Assembly (NCBI RefSeq): GCF_001995215.1
Contig: NZ_MUXN01000001.1
Coordinates: forward strand, 119,611-183,610
Origin: Amycolatopsis azurea DSM 43854
GTDB lineage: Bacteria > Actinomycetota > Actinomycetes > Mycobacteriales > Pseudonocardiaceae
Direction: 5' to 3'
DNA length: 64,000 bases
Part shown: in pieces, positions 27,953 through 36,392 of the stretch
Layout: the number at the start of each line of letters is the position of its first letter
How positions within the stretch are numbered: the stretch's first letter is position 1
Translations under genes and position numbers: made by a program
The notes under the pieces: model-generated
Databases searched by the model: none
What the model was told of the DNA's origin: nothing
The model's input: the letters and a program-made list of their open reading frames with translations, nothing else

Positions 27953-28654
27953 TTGCTACGACCACTGCCGCTCACGGAGCATTGCGCTGACCCACTGGCG
28001 CGAGCCGAGCACGTCTGCATCGGCATCAGTCCGTTCAACAGCTATTTCACGGTGGACCGGATCGCCGATCTCGCCCGCTGGGCCATGTCGGCATTCACCG
28101 GTTTTCATTTCTTCGTCCCGGACGGTCCGTCCGCGTTCACCCTCGAGGCGCTCGGTTACGATCCGATCCGCGCCGCGCAGAAGGCGCAGCGGCAGGGCAA
28201 CTACACGCGCAACAAGATCGTCCGCGCGCTGCAGCAGGTCTGCCCTTCGGATCCGCACACGCTGATCCTGGACGCCACGGTGCTCGAAACCGATCCCGCG
28301 TATCTCGGCCTGCTTTCCGAGGCGCACCTGCGCTTCGCCCTGGACCCGGAGTTCGCCGAACACTGTCTCGGCGCCACGGGCTGGGTGCTGGACCGGCGGC
28401 TGCCCGAAGGCCAGCACCCCACGCGTGACCAGCTGCGCAGCGCGGTCCGGTACTTCCTGGCCGAGTTGCCGATGTTCGTCGGCACCGTCGCCGTGGCGGG
28501 CGTCGGCAGTTCCGTGTTCGCCTATCACCAGCGGGTCCCGTTCCTCGAACGGCTCTACCGCGGCGAACTCTCGTGGCGGCCGCTGCCGGGTCAAGGCTTC
28601 GTCGTCCTCGAACAGGCCGTCCCGGAACAAGCCGTAGCGGAACGGGCGGAGTGA
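27953..28654 (+). CDS. tRNA-dependent cyclodipeptide synthase (CDPS)
   Basis: It joins two aminoacyl-tRNA-bound amino acids into a cyclic dipeptide. Signature regions align with AlbC: HVCIGISPFNSYF (catalytic Ser in GIS; Asn as in the NYH subfamily), RYFLAELPMF (Tyr and Glu of the catalytic set) and SSVFAYHQRVPFLERLY (Tyr-His of NYH). TTG 27953 has AGGAG five bases upstream and gives 233 residues, the usual family size. An in-frame ATG at 27857 would add 32 residues with poor ribosome site and weak third-position GC. Product not predictable by eye. A permease follows after three bases. Confidence 0.9.
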   Translation: MLRPLPLTEHCADPLARAEHVCIGISPFNSYFTVDRIADLARWAMSAFTGFHFFVPDGPSAFTLEALGYDPIRAAQKAQRQGNYTRNKIVRALQQVCPSDPHTLILDATVLETDPAYLGLLSEAHLRFALDPEFAEHCLGATGWVLDRRLPEGQHPTRDQLRSAVRYFLAELPMFVGTVAVAGVGSSVFAYHQRVPFLERLYRGELSWRPLPGQGFVVLEQAVPEQAVAERAE

Positions 28655-28657
28655 GGC

Positions 28658-29971
28658 GTGGAACACGACGACTTCTCCCTGCGCCGGGTACCCGCCGAAC
28701 GCCGCTACTCGTGGGTTTCCGTCGCGCTGCAACGGTTCGGGCAGGTTTCCTCGTTCCACCAGTTCCTGCTGGGCGCCGTCCTCGGCTTCGGCATGACCTT
28801 CTGGGACGCGGTCCTCGCCATCACCATCGGCTCGGTGCTGCTGGAGATCATCACCATCCTGATGGGCATCGCCGGCACCCGGGAGGGGCTGTCGACGTCG
28901 GTGCTCGCGCGCTGGGCCGGCTTCGGCACCGGCGGATCCTCGCTGGTCGGGCTCCTCATGACGCTGAGCCTCGCAGGCTGGTTCGGGGTGCAGAACGACG
29001 TGTTCGCCCACGGCCTCCACTCCTTGATGGGCGGCCCGCCGGTGTGGGTGTGGGCGCTCGCGGGCGGCGCGCTGGTCACCGCGATCGTCGTGTTCGGCTT
29101 CCACGCGATGGCCTGGACGGCGTACCTCACGGTGCCCGCCTTCCTCGCGCTGGCGGGGTACTCGATCATCTCCGCGCTCGGCGGCCATTCGCTGTCCGCG
29201 TTGACGACCGAACCGCCGCCGGGGCCGTCGATGTCCCTGGCGCAGGGCACCACACTGGTGGCGGGCGCGTTCATCATGGGCGCGATCATGACCCCGGACA
29301 TGACCCGCTACAACCGGACCGCGTCCGACGTCGTGAAGCAGACCCTGGTCAGCGTCACCCTCGGCCAGTACCTGATCGGCCTGATCGGCGTGCTGCTCGC
29401 GCACGCGGCGAAAAGCGCCGACGTGGTCGGCATCATCACGTCGTCGTCCGGGGTGCTCGGCACGCTGATCCTGGTCACCGCGATCCTGAAGATCAACGAC
29501 TGGAACCTCTACTCGTCCTCGCTCGGGCTGGTGAACACCGTGCAGGTGCTGCTGTCCCGGCGGCTGGACCGCACCACCGCGACCCTTTTGCTCGGCGGAC
29601 TCGGGACGGTTCTTTCGGCGATCGGAATTCTCGATCACTTCACCACTTTCCTGACCTGGGTCGGTGTGCTCACGCCGCCGGTGGCGGGAGTGGTGATCGC
29701 CGAGTACTACGTGGTGCGGCGCTGGAAACCGGACTTGGAGAGCACCCGCGCGTCCGGCGAACTGCCGTCGAATTGCCCGGCCTGGGTTCCGGCCGCGCTG
29801 ATCTGCTGGGCTGCCGGGGCCGCGGTGGGAATCTGGCTGCCGTGGGGAATAGCCACGGTTAACTCCGTTCTCGGTGCTTTTCTCCTGTATATTCTTATCG
29901 GCAGACGGACCACGACCGCGGCGGTTCCCGCGGTGATGACTTCTTCCGGCGGGTCGAAAACCCGTTCGTGA
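28658..29971 (+). CDS. NCS1-family purine/cytosine-type permease
   Basis: 437 residues with about 12 membrane segments and the NCS1 (CodB-like) pattern: SLRRVPAERRYSW start, FGMTFWDAVLAITIG, SLAGWFGVQND and the MTPDMTRYNR loop. NCS1 carriers import nucleobases or related heterocycles with a cation. GTG start three bases after the CDPS stop shows one transcript. It may carry a nucleobase, or by inference the cyclic dipeptide itself. Its TGA overlaps the GTG of the LysR gene (GTGA). Confidence 0.9.
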   Translation: MEHDDFSLRRVPAERRYSWVSVALQRFGQVSSFHQFLLGAVLGFGMTFWDAVLAITIGSVLLEIITILMGIAGTREGLSTSVLARWAGFGTGGSSLVGLLMTLSLAGWFGVQNDVFAHGLHSLMGGPPVWVWALAGGALVTAIVVFGFHAMAWTAYLTVPAFLALAGYSIISALGGHSLSALTTEPPPGPSMSLAQGTTLVAGAFIMGAIMTPDMTRYNRTASDVVKQTLVSVTLGQYLIGLIGVLLAHAAKSADVVGIITSSSGVLGTLILVTAILKINDWNLYSSSLGLVNTVQVLLSRRLDRTTATLLLGGLGTVLSAIGILDHFTTFLTWVGVLTPPVAGVVIAEYYVVRRWKPDLESTRASGELPSNCPAWVPAALICWAAGAAVGIWLPWGIATVNSVLGAFLLYILIGRRTTTAAVPAVMTSSGGSKTRS

Positions 29972-30948
29972 CAAAGGAGTTCGACGTCGTACAGCTGGAT
30001 GTCCACCACCTGAGGGTGATCCGGGCGATCGCGGACACGGGAAGCCTTTCCCGTGCCGCGATCGCTCTCGGTGTCACCCAGCCCGCGGTGTCCGCACAAC
30101 TCAAACGGCTCGAGAACATGCTGGGCTACCAGCTGTTCGACCGGAGCGAGGGCAGTGCCAAACCGACGCCGATGGGCGAACTCTTGCTGCGCCGGACCGC
30201 CGCTTTGCTGCCACAGCTGGACAAACTGCTCGAAGACATCGAGCAACGCGTCTGTCCCAGCGGCCCGCCCGACGTCGTCCGGGTGGTGGCGGTGGCCAGC
30301 GCGCTGGTCGCGTATCTGCCGTCGCTGGTGACCCGGCTCTGGCCGGAGGTCTCCGAGGTGCAGGTCGTGCACGACGACCATCCCGAGCGGCTGCTGCCAC
30401 TGCTCGCCCAGCGGCGCGCGGAAGTGGGGCTGGTCAAGGACTATCCGGGCTACGAGCTCGAAATCCCGGCGAGCGTGGACACCGCGGTGGTCGCGACCGA
30501 GCCGACCTTCGTCCTGCTGCCGAAAGACCATCCGCTGGCGAGCCGGGAAAGCATCGACCTGCGAGAGCTGCGGGACGAATCGTGGGTGATGGTGTCCGAC
30601 TCCTCGGCGGCCACGTTCACGAAGTACTTCGCCGACACCTGCGCGCGGCACGGCTTCAGCCCGACGGTCACTCATCAGGTGACTTCGCAGCAGGTGGCGC
30701 TCTTGGTGGTCAAGGCCGGCGCGATCGGCCTGTCGCAGCCGATCTGCGATCCGTGCGACGACGGCATCGTGACCCGGCCGCTGCGCGGGGGTGTGTTGCC
30801 GCGCAGGCACATTCTGGCCTGGAACCGGGAGACCTTCGTGGCGGGGCGGCAGGACGAGCTGATCTCCGCCGTCGTCGAGACGTACTGGGCCGAGGCGAGG
30901 ACCGCTCCGGTCTATGCCGCCTACCTGGACAGGACCCGTGAGCGGTAA
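29968..30948 (+). CDS. LysR-family transcriptional regulator
   Basis: 326 residues with an N-terminal HTH (HLRVIRAIADTGSLSRAAIALGVTQPAVSAQLKRLE). The GTG at 29968 overlaps the permease stop by four bases, so it is the third gene of the CDPS operon. It is probably paralogous to the LysR at 26800. It likely senses the product or transported compound; this is inferred from the coupling. Its stop codon lies inside the terminator stem. Confidence 0.9.
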   Translation: MTKEFDVVQLDVHHLRVIRAIADTGSLSRAAIALGVTQPAVSAQLKRLENMLGYQLFDRSEGSAKPTPMGELLLRRTAALLPQLDKLLEDIEQRVCPSGPPDVVRVVAVASALVAYLPSLVTRLWPEVSEVQVVHDDHPERLLPLLAQRRAEVGLVKDYPGYELEIPASVDTAVVATEPTFVLLPKDHPLASRESIDLRELRDESWVMVSDSSAATFTKYFADTCARHGFSPTVTHQVTSQQVALLVVKAGAIGLSQPICDPCDDGIVTRPLRGGVLPRRHILAWNRETFVAGRQDELISAVVETYWAEARTAPVYAAYLDRTRER

Positions 30949-30977
30949 GGACGGTTCTAACCGTCCTTACCGCTCAC
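30938..30977. terminator. 19-bp perfect terminator hairpin
   Basis: Bases 30938-30956 and 30959-30977 are perfect reverse complements with a two-base loop. The stem includes the LysR TAA stop. It ends the CDPS operon and insulates it from the repeats downstream. Confidence 0.8.
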
Positions 30978-31010
30978 GACCCCTCGACCCAGTGCCGCCC
31001 GGCGCCCAGT

Positions 31011-31033
31011 GTTGCGAAAGTGGCTTTCACAAC
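31011..31033. repeat. GAAAG-CTTTC palindrome, family copy 3
   Basis: GTTGCGAAAG-TGG-CTTTCACAAC, one mismatch in the stem. It is identical in design to 28-50 and 23616-23638. Confidence 0.65.
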
Positions 31034-31050
31034 GCCCTCCTGCCGGGACG

Positions 31051-31190
31051 CCACGTGTGATCAGACGGACGACACGCGTGACTGAATGGACGACACGAGC
31101 CCGGCCGGGGCCTGACGCGAGTCGTCCGTCCGATCACGCGTGTCGTCCATCCCGTCACGCGTGTCGTCCATCCAGTCACGCGAGATCGCC
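31051..31190. repeat. array of ACGCGTG-type palindromic repeats
   Basis: Units of about 20-21 bases such as GTCACGCGTGTCGTCCATC repeat in tandem at 31120-31180, preceded by copies in the opposite orientation (GATCAGACGGACGACACGCG at 31060-31079 and a second near 31088). The two blocks face each other around a GC-rich centre. Same family as 9041-9245. It ends immediately at the 3' end of the M1-like gene. Confidence 0.8.
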
Positions 31191-31192
31191 GG

Positions 31193-32632
31193 TTACCGCC
31201 CGGGGTAGAGGAGCGCGTCCGGCGGCCGGACCGTGCCGTCCAGCCACGCGGCGTTGAACTCGCCGAGGTCGCGCTGCGTCATCGCGGAGACGTAGAGCTC
31301 GAAGTCGTGCCAGTTCTGGTTCCCCTGCGGGTTGATCGCCGGGAAGCCCGCCATGATCTGGAAGAACGCGTCGTCACCGATCAGCCGCCGCAGCGCGTGC
31401 ACCATCAGCACCGCCTTGGTGGTGGGCGCGAATTCGGCGCCCTTGCCCGGATCGGTGAGCTTGGGCGCCCAGAAAGCCGCGTCGTCGCCCACCTTGGTCA
31501 CCGTGTCGCGATATCGACGGTCCAGGTCGACGCCGTTCTTCGCCTCGTCCCACAGCCACACCGCGTACTGCGCGACGGACTCGGGCATCAGCGTGTCGCG
31601 CCACATCTTGCCGCTCAACCCGGCTCCCCACCATTGGTACGCGGTGGCGTACACCAGATCGGCGACGGTCGCCGTGCGGCCGTACACCGGCCGGGTCTGG
31701 GCGCCGTGCGTGTAGCCGAGGGAGCGGTCGAGGAACAGCCCGCCCGCCGCCGACTGCGGATAGTCGCCGAACTTCCCGGTGAGGAACTCCAGCACCTCCG
31801 GCAGTTTCCCGCCGATCTTGCGCTTGTCGACGGCGCACGGGTGGTAGGCGTTGATCGCGGTCCGGCCACCGGGAAGCGTGATCCGCTCGACCTCCCAGCG
31901 CCCGATGCCGAGCATCGCGGTGCTCGGCGCGAGGGCGGTTTCCTCGGACCAGGTGACGGTGTGCCGTCCGGCGCCCGCCGGCACGTCGGAGACCTGGAAA
32001 CCGTTGCCCATCACGGAGAACTCGTCCAGGACGGTGACGGAGACGCGCAAGGTCGCCTTGTCGACTTCGGTGCCGTTGACGGGGAACCAGGTCATCGCCG
32101 ACCGCGGCTGGCCGGTGGCCACGGCGGAATCACCGGCGGTGGCCAGCCAGCCGACCCGGCCCCGCGCCGTGGTGAGCGGCTCCGGCCGCCCGTCGTAACC
32201 GACCACCACGGTGAACCGCTGACCCGACGCCAGCGGGGTCTTCGGGGTGATCACCAGCTCGTGTTCGCCCACCCGCCGGAACGTCGCGGCGACTCCGTCG
32301 ACGGAGACCGAGCGCACGGTGAGACCGCGCAGGTCGAGGTCGAACCGGCTCAGGTCCTGGGTGGCCGTCGCGGTGATCGTCGCCTTGCCGCTCAACAGCA
32401 TCGCGTACGGCGCGTAGTCCAGCGCGAGCGAGTACTTGTCGACGTCGTAGCCGCCGTTGCCGTCCTTCGGGTAGTAGGTATCGGGGCCGAGGACGGTGCC
32501 GTCGGGCGAGACGTGCACGTACCCGTCGCTGCCGGGTGCCGGCGCCGCCGTCGAAGCCTGGCAGGTGCCGATCATCGTGGTGGCGAGCAACGCGGTGCAC
32601 AGTGGCTCCTGCCACCGAATCCGCACGGTCAT
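31193..32632 (-). CDS. secreted M1 peptidase-like protein lacking catalytic residues
   Basis: 479 residues, exported (signal peptide 1 to about 30), aligned along its length with the M1 enzymes at 12548 and 23670 and sharing YYPKDGNGGYDV. At the zinc motif it has YATAY (328-332) where the paralogs have HExAH, so both zinc histidines and the general base are gone. Glu351 is kept. The catalytic tyrosine segment (YSKGP / YDKGI) reads TTKAV. The frame is intact and the fold-bearing residues (QWWG, WLWDEAK) remain, pointing to a pseudoenzyme rather than decay. A binding or regulatory role is inferred. Confidence 0.88.
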   Translation of the reverse strand: MTVRIRWQEPLCTALLATTMIGTCQASTAAPAPGSDGYVHVSPDGTVLGPDTYYPKDGNGGYDVDKYSLALDYAPYAMLLSGKATITATATQDLSRFDLDLRGLTVRSVSVDGVAATFRRVGEHELVITPKTPLASGQRFTVVVGYDGRPEPLTTARGRVGWLATAGDSAVATGQPRSAMTWFPVNGTEVDKATLRVSVTVLDEFSVMGNGFQVSDVPAGAGRHTVTWSEETALAPSTAMLGIGRWEVERITLPGGRTAINAYHPCAVDKRKIGGKLPEVLEFLTGKFGDYPQSAAGGLFLDRSLGYTHGAQTRPVYGRTATVADLVYATAYQWWGAGLSGKMWRDTLMPESVAQYAVWLWDEAKNGVDLDRRYRDTVTKVGDDAAFWAPKLTDPGKGAEFAPTTKAVLMVHALRRLIGDDAFFQIMAGFPAINPQGNQNWHDFELYVSAMTQRDLGEFNAAWLDGTVRPPDALLYPGR

Positions 32633-32798
32633 GAACGGGCCTTCTCTCTACGGGGGAGGATGCCCGGCCATCGTGCGTACGCCCGCGCCGCGCGCGGCAG
32701 TGTCAGCCGGTCATGCCGCGGGGTTATCCGGGCCGATAACGCGGTGGCATGACCGCCGGGGACTATCCGCGCCGGGGCGGGGAAGAGATCGTCGAGGC

Positions 32799-33953
32799 AT
32801 GCTGCCCTTCCCGGCGCTGTTCGCGCTGACGACGACGGTCTTCCTCGGCTGCCTCACCGAAGTGCTGCCCGCCGGGCTGCTGCTGGGCATGTCCGCGGAT
32901 CTGGGTGTTTCCCCGTCGGTGACCGGGCAGCTGGTGACGGTCTACGCCATCACCACCGCGCTCACCGCCATCCCGCTCACCACCGCGACCCTTCGGGTGC
33001 CGCGCAAACGCTTGCTCCTCGCGCTGATCACCGGCTTCCTGGTCACCAACCTGGTGATCGCGGTGTCCTCGTCGTACCCGCTGATCCTCGCCACGCGGGT
33101 CGTTTCCGGGGCGCTGACCGGGGTGATGTGGTCGCTCGTCGCCGGATACGCGATGCGCCTCGCCCCGCCGGGACTCACCGGACGCGCGCTGGCCGTGGCC
33201 ATGTCCGGTACCCCGATCGGCTTCGCGCTCGGCGTCCCGGCCGGGACCGCGCTCGGCGAACTGGCGGGCTGGCGCTGGGCGTTCGCCGTGATGGCGCTGA
33301 TCACCGTGCCGCTGCTGGTGTGGGTGTTCGTCGCGGTGCCCGCCGTGCCCGCGGACCCGTCGGGGCACACCCGGCCGCGGGCCGCGTCGAGACTGCCCGG
33401 GATGCGTCCCGTGCTGGCGACGGTGGCGCTGTTCTCGTTGGGGCACAACGTGGCTTACACCTACATCGGCCCGGTGCTCGTGGGCCTCGACGCGGCTTCG
33501 ATGCTGGGCACGGCGCTGCTGATGTTCGGCTGTGCCGCGGTCGGCGGGCTGCTGGCCGTCGGCTCCGCGCTCGACCGGCATCCGCGCGCCGTCCTGGTGT
33601 CCTGCACCGCCCTGACCGCCGCCGGAATCGTCCTGACAGGACTCAGCGACGGCCTCCACGGTCTGGTACTGGCCGCCGCCTGCCTGTGGGGACTGGCGTT
33701 CGGCGGCGCGCCGACGGCGTTCCAGGCGGTCACCGCGCTGATCGCGGGCCCCACCGCCGACGCCGCCCAGTCGCTCACGATCGCGGCCTGGAACGGCGCC
33801 GTCGCCGGTGGAGCCCTCGTCGGCGGCTTGCTGCTTCCGCTGGGGACATCCCTGCTCCCTTGGTGCGCCGCCCTTCTGGTCCTCTCGCCCTTGCTGTTCA
33901 GCCGGCGAGTCGTGCTTTCAGTGCCCGCAGATCAGTGCCCGACCCGACGATGA
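32799..33953 (+). CDS. MFS transporter (DHA1/Cmx-type efflux)
   Basis: 384 residues with about 12 membrane helices. FLGCLTEVLPAGLLLGMSADLGVS and the loop LRVPRKRLLLAL are typical of the drug:H+ antiporter group around arabinose efflux and chloramphenicol-resistance permeases. ATG 32799 begins at the first helix; the open frame upstream is not coding-like. Divergent from the pseudo-M1 gene. Its last 56 bases overlap the convergent amidase. Confidence 0.88.
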   Translation: MLPFPALFALTTTVFLGCLTEVLPAGLLLGMSADLGVSPSVTGQLVTVYAITTALTAIPLTTATLRVPRKRLLLALITGFLVTNLVIAVSSSYPLILATRVVSGALTGVMWSLVAGYAMRLAPPGLTGRALAVAMSGTPIGFALGVPAGTALGELAGWRWAFAVMALITVPLLVWVFVAVPAVPADPSGHTRPRAASRLPGMRPVLATVALFSLGHNVAYTYIGPVLVGLDAASMLGTALLMFGCAAVGGLLAVGSALDRHPRAVLVSCTALTAAGIVLTGLSDGLHGLVLAAACLWGLAFGGAPTAFQAVTALIAGPTADAAQSLTIAAWNGAVAGGALVGGLLLPLGTSLLPWCAALLVLSPLLFSRRVVLSVPADQCPTRR

Positions 33954-34863
33954 GCGGCCAGACGTCGGAGCCGAGGAACCCGGTCTCGTCGGTCGCCATG
34001 GTCGCACCACAGGCGTCGCGTTCCAGTCCGTTCCGTGCCGCCACCGCGGCGACGGCGTCCTTTGTGGACTGGCCGAACACGCCATCGACGGGAACGGCGA
34101 AACCGCGTCCCCGCAGGAGCTCCTGGGCCACCCGCACCCTCGGCCCGGCGTCGCCGGGCTTGAGCAGCGGCCACTCCGGTAGATCGGCCTTCGGCGAAGC
34201 GGAACCCAGGAGTTTCCCGACCGCGGTGCGCAGCTCCGGAAGCCGGTTGTACAGCACGGTCCCCGGGCATTCGGTCGAGTTGAAGTCCCGGTGCCCCTTG
34301 ATGAATTCCGGCGAGATCCCGTACTGCGAAGCGATGTACGCGACCATCTTCACCAGCGAGTCCCAGAGCGCGGGCGTGACGTCTTCCTTGCTGTAGAGAC
34401 CCTCGTTCTCGATCCCGATGCAGGTGCTGTTGTTGTTGCCCACGTTGGCGCCCAGCACGTGCTGCTTGCCGCCGCGCAGGATCTCCAGGCTGCGATGCCG
34501 CCCCTCGGTGATGTGCCCGCCGCGGCTGTTCGTGAACTGCTGGCCGCTGTCCACCCAGCCCCGGGTGTCCATGTGGAAATTCTGGATCGAGCGCGACGCC
34601 CAGTAGGCGTGTTCGAGTGTGTAGTCGGTGACGTTTCCCGGATCGACCGTGTGGTGCACGACGATGTACGTCGGTTTGTGGTCCTGCACCTCGATCGCCC
34701 CGTTCGGCGGCCGGGCACCCCAGGCAGCCGTGTCGTGGATCGTCGGTTCCTGCACTGCCCCAGGCGCCGCGACTGCGGCGGAAACTGTCGTCGTCCCCAG
34801 TAGCCCGACGGCGCTTACCGTCAGGCCGCCCTTGAGCGCGGTACGTCGGTCGAAGTCGGCCAC
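33898..34863 (-). CDS. Tat-exported N-acetylmuramoyl-L-alanine amidase (PGRP/Amidase_2) with peptidoglycan-binding domain
   Basis: About 321 residues from GTG 34863, chosen because GGGAG lies eight bases upstream. A twin-arginine signal (DRRTALKGG) ends near AAVAAPGA. The amidase domain has zinc histidines in YIVVHHTVD and GHRDFNSTECPG (the cysteine is the third ligand). A PG_binding_1-like repeat follows (LLKPGDAGPRVRVAQELL ... GVFGQSTKDAV). It cleaves the bond between muramic acid and stem peptide in the wall. A similar protein (Rv3594) lies in the equivalent mycobacterial region. Confidence 0.9.
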   Translation of the reverse strand: MADFDRRTALKGGLTVSAVGLLGTTTVSAAVAAPGAVQEPTIHDTAAWGARPPNGAIEVQDHKPTYIVVHHTVDPGNVTDYTLEHAYWASRSIQNFHMDTRGWVDSGQQFTNSRGGHITEGRHRSLEILRGGKQHVLGANVGNNNSTCIGIENEGLYSKEDVTPALWDSLVKMVAYIASQYGISPEFIKGHRDFNSTECPGTVLYNRLPELRTAVGKLLGSASPKADLPEWPLLKPGDAGPRVRVAQELLRGRGFAVPVDGVFGQSTKDAVAAVAARNGLERDACGATMATDETGFLGSDVWPLIVGSGTDLRALKARLAG

Positions 34864-34951
34864 GGGCGTAACTCCCATCATGCGCGTTGGCCGGAAAACT
34901 AACCCGCCATCGCGCCGATGACAACCATTGACCAACTTTTGTCGTAATGCG

Positions 34952-35827
34952 TTAGTGTTCGCCGGGGAGTGCGAACAGACCGTCCCCGGTCTGTTCGAGC
35001 AGGCCGTCGACCAGCAGGGAGTCGAGGCACCGGTCGCGCTGCCCGGATTCGTGCCAGACGAGATCGAGCCGCGCCTTCTCGACCGGGCCTTCGCTGCCGC
35101 GCAGGACGTCGAGCAGTAGTCCTCGCACCTGGCGATCGGTGCCGGCGAATTTCTGGACCTGTTTCGCGGGACCGGCGTAGGCGGGTTTGCCCGCGCGCTG
35201 CCAGGCGCAGTCGTCGTAGATCGGGCAGTCCGCGCAGCGTGGCGAGCGAGCGGTGCAGACGAGCGCGCCCAGTTCCATCAGCGCGGCCGAGAGTTTCGCG
35301 GCGGGCGCGTCGGCGGGCGGCAGCAGCGCCTCGACGTCGGCCATGTCGCGGGTGTTCGACGGCGGCCCGGCGTCACCCGCGCCGTGCACCGCCCTGGCCA
35401 CCACGCGCCGGACGTTCGTGTCCACCACCGGCGCCCGCTTGCCGTAGGCGAAGGCCGCGACCGCGCGCGCGGTGTACGCGCCGATGCCCGGCAACGCGAG
35501 CAGAGTGTCCACATCGGACGGTACGACGTCGCCGTGTTCCGCGGCGATGACGGCCGCCGCGGCGTGCAGCCGCAACGCGCGCCGCGGGTAGCCGAGCTTG
35601 CCCCAGGCGCGCACGACCTCGCCCTGTGAAGACGCCGCCAGCGCCGACGGGACCGGCCAGCGCGCCATCCATTCCAGCCAGATCGGCTGGACGCGCGCGA
35701 CCGGCGTCTGCTGCAACATGATCTCGCTGACCAGCACGCCCCAGGCGGTGCATTCCGGCTCACGCCAGGGCAGGTCGCGCCCGACTTCGTCGAACCATCC
35801 GGTCAGTACATCCGCGTCGACGCCCAC
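34952..35827 (-). CDS. mutY: A/G-specific adenine DNA glycosylase
   Basis: 291 residues. It excises adenine opposite 8-oxoguanine. The catalytic Glu35 (SEIMLQQTPV), helix-hairpin-helix LPGIGAYTA (112-120), catalytic Asp136 (APVVDTNVRR) and [4Fe-4S] ligands C-x6-C-x2-C-x5-C (CTARSPRCADCPIYDDC) are all present. The C-terminal 8-oxoG recognition domain is short, as in other actinobacterial forms. Next gene on the same strand, upstream, is the carbonic anhydrase. Confidence 0.94.
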   Translation of the reverse strand: MGVDADVLTGWFDEVGRDLPWREPECTAWGVLVSEIMLQQTPVARVQPIWLEWMARWPVPSALAASSQGEVVRAWGKLGYPRRALRLHAAAAVIAAEHGDVVPSDVDTLLALPGIGAYTARAVAAFAYGKRAPVVDTNVRRVVARAVHGAGDAGPPSNTRDMADVEALLPPADAPAAKLSAALMELGALVCTARSPRCADCPIYDDCAWQRAGKPAYAGPAKQVQKFAGTDRQVRGLLLDVLRGSEGPVEKARLDLVWHESGQRDRCLDSLLVDGLLEQTGDGLFALPGEH

Positions 35828-35849
35828 CCGGTCAGCTTAGGGAAGCGGA

Positions 35850-36341
35850 TTACGCGATCTCCGTGAGGTGGCCCGTCTTCACGTCGTAGACGAAGCCGCG
35901 CACGTTGTCGGTGTGCGGCAGGAAGTCACTGCGCCGGACGCGCTGCACCGACCGGCGCACGCTGTCCTCGACCTCGCGGAACGCCTCGACGGCCCACGTC
36001 GGACGCAGTCCGGAGGCCTCTTCGAGTTCGTCCTTGAAGTCGTCCTCGGTCACCATCGAAAGACCGCATTCGGTGTGCTGGACGATCAGCACCTCACGCG
36101 TGCCCAGTTTCCGCTGGCTCAGCGCGAGCGAGCGGATCATGTCGTCGGTGACGACGCCGCCGGCGTTGCGTAGGACGTGGGACTCACCCTGCAGCAGGCC
36201 GAAGATCTCGAACACCCGGATCCGGGCGTCCATGCAGGTCAGCACCGCCACCTGGAGTGATGGCCTCGGGGACGAACGGTCACCAGGAGTGACGTCGCCG
36301 AGCTCCTGGTTTCGCTTGAGAAGTACGTCTATGGAGGTCAC
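35850..36341 (-). CDS. beta-class carbonic anhydrase (CanA-like)
   Basis: 163 residues with GTG start. Zinc/catalytic motifs are VLTCMDARIR (Cys, Asp, Arg) and VQHTECGL (His, Cys). The sequence pattern NAGGVVTDDMIRSLALSQRKLGTRE and TEDDFKDELEEASGLRPTW follows the short CanA/Rv1284 type. It hydrates CO2 to bicarbonate. In M. tuberculosis a different, longer type (CanB) neighbours mutY, so the location matches but the subtype does not. It lies 22 bases upstream of mutY on the same strand. Confidence 0.9.
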   Translation of the reverse strand: MTSIDVLLKRNQELGDVTPGDRSSPRPSLQVAVLTCMDARIRVFEIFGLLQGESHVLRNAGGVVTDDMIRSLALSQRKLGTREVLIVQHTECGLSMVTEDDFKDELEEASGLRPTWAVEAFREVEDSVRRSVQRVRRSDFLPHTDNVRGFVYDVKTGHLTEIA

Positions 36342-36392
36342 GTGACCATTTGAACGGACACACCCCGTGAGAGCAACGCTTTACGGGGTACG

